Of a DNA stretch of 64,000 bases, positions 58,605 through 64,000 are shown piece after piece. The DNA lies in assembly GCA_028274465.1 (NCBI GenBank), contig CM051456.1:80462753-80526752 (forward strand), in the 5' to 3' direction. The translations under genes were made by a program, and so were the position numbers. How positions within the stretch are numbered: position 1 is the stretch's first letter; every line of letters begins with the position of its first letter. The notes beneath the pieces were generated by a model. The model had not been told where the DNA came from. It saw nothing but the letters and a program-made list of their open reading frames with translations, and made no database searches. Origin of the DNA: Plantago ovata (lineage: Eukaryota > Streptophyta > Magnoliopsida > Lamiales > Plantaginaceae).

Positions 58605-59632
58605 GTAATTATGTACCTAAGAGGCAACAAGTCTTCACCATGTTTTGAGATTGCTAAATGCCTAGGAAGGAGGTAGTGTTAGGTTGTGTGATCCTTTGTT
58701 TATAACCTATTCCTTCGAAGAGGTTTGGGGAGGGGGTTACACCATCGTAGACTTGTTTTTCATTTTTCATTTCCGTATTATGAGTTTATTTTTCCTTTCT
58801 CTTAAATTTTGTACTCCAACCTATTCTTTCGAATAGGTTTGGGGAAGTCATTGTGAGTCATTTTGTTTCTCTTTTCGTTATGCTACTGCTGGCTAAAAAA
58901 ATCGAAAAAAAAAAAAGAAACTGGAAGGAAAAAAAAAGAAAAAAAAAGGAAAAAGACCCCAAAAAAAGAAAAGAAGGGTCCAAAAAAAAGAAAGCCAAGT
59001 AGCAGTTTAGCAAAGTGTTGTGTCTCATTTTCCAATTCTTGTAATGTTCGTAATCGTGTTGTAATTTTCTATCTTTTCTTTTGTTTTTGAGTGTCATCTG
59101 TTCTAGACCACCCTCGTCCTGCCATTCAGGAAGTGGTGAAAATCTTAAGGCTTTGCTTGAGAGATGGGTAGAATAGGGGAGTGTTATCTTTGGGTAGAAT
59201 AGGGGAGTGTTATCTTTTATAGGGAACCCTCCTTCGTTTGATGAGAGCCAGTACTGGTTCGACCTCTTTGAGGGAAAGTCTTAAACTTGGTGAACAGCAG
59301 TAAATCCTCAGTTTCATAGGCACGGGACAACCATTCGTATCTTAACATGTTTCATTACGTCGTCACTGACTAGGTCCAGGTAGAGAATGTTACGAGAGAC
59401 TATCTTGTTTTAACATAAGTGCTTATGTGGATGTGTAAGAGTTAATCGAGGCATTCTTCAACCTATATTCATGTTTTGATTTATATGGTTTTTGTTCATA
59501 TGTTTTTTGATAGATTCAGTAGATTAGTTCATTTTATTTGGCATGAGACTCCATTTTATGTGTTGCATTGTTTTTTGCATTAGAGTCTAGCTTAGTTGCT
59601 TGAGGACAAGCAAAGGTTCGGTTTGGGAAGTT
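58605..59632 (+). other. Athila tail after the copia insertion
   Basis: The sequence resumes the tail from 34809, with GTAAT repeated. It has two hairpins at 58704-58725 and 58818-58839, each leading into GGTTTGGGGA, a purine tract at 58897-59000, a short 26-28 bp local duplication near 59163-59215 (GGGTAGAATAGGGGAGTG twice) and the polypurine tract before 59633. Confidence 0.7.
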
Positions 59633-60889
59633 TGATGAATGTGTATTTTACACTTTCATTTGAGTCTTTTTAACCTATTTTAGCTATCCTCTATGTTAAT
59701 TTAGCTATATTATAGTGTATTTTATTAGAATAGTGTCACGTTTCCCTTTAGTTTTTATTTTACAGGTTTTGGTTGAAAAATGAGGTTTTCCGGGCAATTA
59801 TATTGAAGTTGACAAGGAATTGGTGTTCCAGAAGCCTATTTGGAGTATCTGAAGGTTTCCGGATAGGATTTGGAGTCTAGGGGTCGAATCTGGAGGTTAG
59901 AAGGCCACTAGAAGTCAGAAACCGAGTCCGAAAAGGGGAAGAAATCCAAAAACGCGTCGAAAACGCGCAAAATCCCGAAATTTACTCCAGGGCGAATCGC
60001 CCGGGATGTGGGGCGAATCACCCCACACCAGGCGACTCGCCCGGTGTGTGGGGCCCATCGCCCCACACTATTTCGAATACTATATATAGTTGCTCAGTTT
60101 TTCTCCGATTTTCATACTTTTCGAGACCTATTCTCTCACATTTCTCTGTAGTTTTAGGTAGGAACTTGCCAGAGCCTGTTCTGGGGGTTCGTAGCTTAGG
60201 AGATACTTTTTCATAGCAGTTTGGAGCTTGTAAGATCGCGATTCTTCGGAGACTGACAACCTTCGGTAACATTGTATCTTATAGTTTTTCTACTTATTTT
60301 TATATATCTTTCAACATGTTTTCTTCTATGATTTCTGTTGATTGCATGACAACTATGAGTAGCTAAACTTCTCGTTGGTGAAAGTACGTGAATTCTTAGC
60401 GACGGGTTGAGAATTATGCTAATGGCTATATCGCGCATTATACTCCGTGTTATTGCTTTATTTCTTTGATTATTCAAATCTCTATCTTCGTATTGTTGAT
60501 TAATTATTGCACACAATTGGACAATTTATTGGTTTTCGACCCATCAAAATCTATATCTTCGTAGTGTTTGATAATTACAACAGGACAATTCATTGATCAA
60601 AGATCTCCATGCAAAACCGAGGAATTTACGCATGACTATTAACCCGTTATGCTTTGAAGGACCATACTATCACCAATCTCCATTATCTGTTAAGAAAAAC
60701 CTTTGCTAAACCGTATGCTGTTTTATATTCTCAAATTAGATTTAATAAAGCTAGTTATAGTCCTTAGAGATCGACACTCGAGGTTATTCTACTGCTACAC
60801 TACGGTTTTCGTTGTAGTTGTGAATTGCCTTTGGCTAAATAACAAATTTATTTGATTCGCATTGGAACACGACACCAGCGCGTTCATCA
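59633..60889 (+). repeat. Outer 3' LTR of Athila structure
   Basis: The 1257 bp LTR ends GCGTTCATCA and is followed by ATGGC, which matches the left flank of the 5' LTR at 27642-27646. It differs from that LTR by about 40 sites by eye. Confidence 0.9.
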
Positions 60890-61410
60890 ATGGCCACTGT
60901 TTAGGTCAATTGCAAGGGATGACCTTCGCTTCTCATCACGTGATCTACTAGAGAATTTTTGTGAATCGCTCTCGGTCATCTAAATAGAGGCATGAAAACA
61001 TATCATTAACTTCAAATAATTTAATCTAGGAAAAAATGAAGTAATAATTATTATTGCATGTCAAGATTCCAAGACCCATATGATGGAACACTAGGTAACA
61101 TGGCGTAATGATATTCACTTTTAATGAGGAAATTGTGCGGATAGAATATATATCGTGTAGTTTCTTGTAATGTTAAAAACAATTGATGATCTAATTAAGC
61201 TATTCTTGTATTGAATTTTGGGATACGCATGAAACATATATGCTTGTCATTCTTCACATTTTTACATGTATAATGTTTTATTGTTTATATATACTTTTTT
61301 TTTCAACTTATCACCATATGTTTCCAATAAGTACATTGTTTATCCTTGATTCAATTAATCCACACACACACGGGTATATATATTAATAGGTCAAATTTTT
61401 TGGGGTTAAC
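60890..61410 (-). pseudogene. Host segment: second copy of 20370-20880
   Basis: The start is the rest of the exon cut by the outer Athila; on the minus strand it reads MTESDSQKFSSRSRDEKRRS and ends at the insertion. It keeps an open frame and differs from the copy at 20341-20451 at many residues, so it is an older duplicate. The following noncoding DNA matches 20460-20880 with gaps, including GAAACATATATGCTTGTCAT. Similarity stops at GGGGTTAAC near 61410. Confidence 0.65.
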
Positions 61411-62110
61411 TGTTAGTATACGTGTCCTAGAGATAACCACATTAAAGGACAATTGTACTATATCACAATCAACGTAATATAATATATGTTTTCTTATTCA
61501 TGTTTATGTTTACTTATGTATTTATATTACACTAGGCAATACAACATGTCATATCTTTATCTGGTTGGTGTAGAAAAGTAAGTCTTTATCTTTAGTGATT
61601 CACTACTAAGAATTAGTATATGTTTTAACTTTTAATAGTGATTCATGGAAAAAAAAAAAACTGTTTTACCATTTTCATCACGGGACGTTTTCAACACATT
61701 GGCACTCAGTTCCTTAGAATTTGGGGAGTGAATTTTATTCTTTCTAATGAAAGATGCAACTCTCTTCTATCTATTTCTTTTCCTTTCCTGTTTTTATCTA
61801 ATGAACCTAACAATTTTGTACCTAAAGAATGAGAATGAATGAAGCTATCAATTTCAATAATATTCCTAGAACTACTGGAGAGTAGTTGGTGTTAGAACTT
61901 AACAATTGATAAAATCAGTAATCTTTGAATTATCGGGGAAAAATTGTTTAAAATATTGAATATGAAACCGCACTCTCACAATGTACGTGCTGCCAATATA
62001 TTTGTTTGGTTCCCTCATTAGATATATTATTATCATCTTATAAAATAAAATAAATAAATAGAAGGCCAGGTTATTGGTTATTTAAAGTCTTTAATAACTC
62101 TCAAAATCCC
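61411..62110. other. AT-rich stretch, no gene seen
   Basis: Similarity to the left host copy ends abruptly at 61410. The new sequence begins TGTTAGTATACG and a CCTAACA occurs at 61806-61812, so a 400 bp solo LTR of another family is possible, but no target duplication was found. I see no convincing coding sequence. Confidence 0.35.
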
Positions 62111-62640
62111 CACGCGCGCGTGGAGAAAAAGTCGGCATCTTTCCCTTTCTATGTTTCATCTTTCCGATTTTTTCATACCGCTACTTCCATTTCATTCTCT
62201 ACAGGACTCTTTTGTCAATCTTCTGCAAATTCTCCTGATTATCTATTTTCGGATTCCCTTCTACAAATTATCTCAGATGAATTTTTCTTGGATTCCCTTC
62301 TATAAATTCTCTCAGATGAATTTTTCTCCTTCGGCTGAGCTCCTTATAGACCCCAATTATGTTGATTTCGGTGAACTGGATCGATTAGCAACAGGGTCAA
62401 CCGGAATTGCAAATCTCCTTACTGGTATCCAACTCCGACTTGTGAAGACGATTCAGGGAGCAGAGAAGGAGGTTAAGATTAAGGTCAAGGAGGAGAAGGG
62501 AATAGGAGTGGAGGAAGGTATAGTTTTGGCGAAATCAATGGAGAGAAGGTGAAGAAAATGAAACAGAGGCAAATTGTTGGATTGGAGAAGCAGAGGATGC
62601 AGTTGGCAATTGTTCATGGATGATAAATAATTTATCTTTT
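62111..62640 (+). other. Possible 5' end of a host gene
   Basis: A 12 bp palindrome CACGCGCGCGTG (62111-62122) is followed by a pyrimidine-rich stretch like a plant 5' UTR, then an open frame to 62552 that includes LIDPNYVDFGELDRLATGST and a lysine/glutamate-rich part. The start codon is unclear. It may be the first exon of the gene fragment that follows, or unrelated. No family is recognised. Confidence 0.3.
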
Positions 62641-62752
62641 TTCTTCATATGTTTTCTGTTTCTTTCTTCTTCCGCGTTTTGTTTGCCTCCAAGTGCAGCA
62701 ATGTAATTTAGTGTAACTTATTGCTTCTGGGGTTATTGGTGAAGATAGATAG

Positions 62753-64000
62753 TTGGAGCTTCATATTGATGAAACTAAATCGTCTTTTGGATGTAGACAA
62801 GTGGATTTGTCATCAGTACTGGATGGATGTTTGATCAAACTTTCCCAGCTTGCAGAAATTTTTGATGGAGACGAAATGGATTTCTTGCGCCAGTCAACAA
62901 AATCATCTGGTAAGAAGTTCCAAGATACAAACGAGATGAAAAATATTAAATATTTCAGTCATGATGATGTTGAGTGGCTGAAAGAGCAGTTGTATGTTGC
63001 AACTATTTCAAAAGATGCTTTCTGTTTGGAGCTTTCTGAGCATCAAAATTTAATTGATGAATTTTTTATAACAAATGCTTCCTTGGATGGAGTTCAAAAG
63101 AATAACAAACAACTTACTGAAGAATTGTACAGTGCCGGTATGAAATTCAAGAAGTAGTTTCTGTGAGGAAAGAACTGGAGAAGCAGCTTCAGGTTTCCAA
63201 TGATGAGATTAAGGCCTTTTCTACCAAAATCAACGAGTTACAGCATAAACTTGAAACGACACAAACTGAAATGTCAACACTTATGTCCGAGCTTGTTGAC
63301 TGCAGGAATTTGGTGGAAGCCTTACCGGCTGAAAAGGAAAGCTTAAATGGGAGTTTTCTTTTGGTGACTGAAGAGAAAGAAAAACTTTTTGAAGAGAATG
63401 AAATTGTTTTGCTTGAGAATATAAAGATGAAGGGAGAATTAGCTCAGCTTAAAGCTTCTATAGAGGAATTGCAAATGCAACAAGTGGTCTTAACAGATAG
63501 TCTGACTTCAGCAAGAGATGACATGAAGCAGCTTGAGAAGGAAAGGAACATGTTGTTCATGAGAAAAGTACATTTATTGCTGATGTGGAAGAGTATAAGA
63601 GCAGCATAGAAGCTCTTAGAGTGGAAAACCGGAATTTGAATGAGAGCTTAACTGCACTGGCAGAAGAGAAGGAAAAGCTTGGAGAGGAAAAAGAATCAGT
63701 AGTCCACCAGGCAGAGAAGTTTTCAAATGATTTGATGGACTGCAAACATTTGGTTTCAACTCTTGAGATGGAAATCTCCAGCTTGAGGATAGTTTGAATT
63801 GTATAACGGAGGAGAGGAAAAAAGTTGAAGAAGAGAGAGAGAAGATGTTTCTTGAGTATGAAAAACAATCACAAGAGTTGGCTGAGATTAAAGTTTCTGA
63901 GGCAGATTTACGAGCTGAATGTAGCAAGGTGGTGAATGACCTAAAAGAAGCAACATTTCAGGTCAATCAATTAGCTGATGAAAATGAAACACTTAAAACA
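62753..64000 (+). pseudogene. TNO1-like (AT4G31570-type) long coiled-coil protein fragment
   Basis: The translation ELHIDETKSSFGCRQVDLSS, FSHDDVEWLKEQLYVATISK and the long run of coiled coil that follows (repeats like SELVDCRNLVEAL...EKESLNGSFLLVTEEKEKL) resemble internal parts of plant proteins annotated as trans-Golgi SYP41-interacting TNO1-like. These act as tethers at the trans-Golgi network. The match is from memory of the family and was not searched. The fragment changes frame about three times (near 63130, 63560 and 63785), and each time the coiled-coil pattern continues in a new frame. It is therefore a decayed gene copy. It runs off the right end of the window. Confidence 0.6.

Larger units (their letters stand above)
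27647..60889 (+). mobile_element. Three-LTR Athila structure with nested insertions
   Basis: The outer ends are LTRs at 27647-28903 and 59633-60889, flanked by ATGGC on both sides (27642-27646, 60890-60894). A third LTR of the same family lies at 32560-33817 and has no target duplication of its own. The first internal part has PBS, leader, envelope-position ORF, tail and polypurine tract. The second begins inside integrase and has a tail and polypurine tract. This is the pattern left when two related elements recombine into an LTR-internal-LTR-internal-LTR dimer. The second internal part is interrupted by the copia element at 34810-58604. The outer LTRs differ at about 40 of 1257 sites by eye, suggesting an age near one million years or a little more. 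It lacks gag and most of pol, so it is non-autonomous and broken. Confidence 0.85.

Overview
This is a plant nuclear window, almost certainly from a dicot. The evidence is Athila and Tat lineages of Ty3/gypsy, a large Sirevirus-like Ty1/copia family, a Cassandra element carrying 5S rRNA sequence, small GT-AG exons, and a plant coiled-coil gene fragment at the right edge. I see no bacterial or phage genes, CRISPR arrays, working rRNA genes or tRNA genes. More than three quarters of the window is nested LTR retrotransposons. The rest is an old, broken host locus.

Layout. (1) 1-5840 is the 3' part of a Sirevirus-like copia element on the plus strand, with a 304 bp Cassandra solo LTR (6-309) inside it. 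(2) 5841-13135 is a minus-strand Tat-lineage gypsy element with two RNase H domains; its 5' LTR is at 12307-13135. (3) 13136-20290 is a tandem array of four copies (about 2.2 kb each when full) of a host gene segment on the minus strand. It carries a coiled-coil exon, a longer middle exon and an exon with a B3-like motif, and is followed by related small exons up to 23457. (4) 23522-27572 is a 5'-truncated Athila derivative. (5) 27573-27646 is a 74 bp host remnant that continues at 60890. (6) 27647-60889 is one Athila structure with three LTRs and a matching ATGGC target duplication at its outer ends. Inside it, with duplication GTAAT, sits a second Sirevirus-like element (34810-58604, minus strand). 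Inside that, with duplication TGTGT, sits a third Athila-type element (42149-50341, minus strand). (7) 60890-64000 is host DNA: a second copy of an exon from the array region, then a decayed gene fragment resembling the plant TNO1-like (AT4G31570-type) long coiled-coil proteins.

The insertion order can be read directly. By eye the LTR pairs differ by about 3% (outer Athila), 1.6% (Sirevirus) and 1.6% (inner Athila). With a commonly used plant LTR rate these are roughly one million years old or younger. The gypsy elements are incomplete in different ways. The outer Athila copy carries only an ORF in the envelope position, the inner one carries only gag and protease plus a different sequence in that slot, and the Tat copy is broken. 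The best-preserved coding element is the Sirevirus copy at 34810-58604.

I found no clear new biological system. The most unusual signals lie in the elements' noncoding parts: an array of short hairpins between pol and ORF3 of the Sirevirus, a strand-biased TTGCTGAA word throughout that family, three evenly sized GT-AG segments in its ORF3, internal copies of the Athila polypurine tract next to hairpins, and palindrome clusters just upstream of the Athila LTR TATA box.
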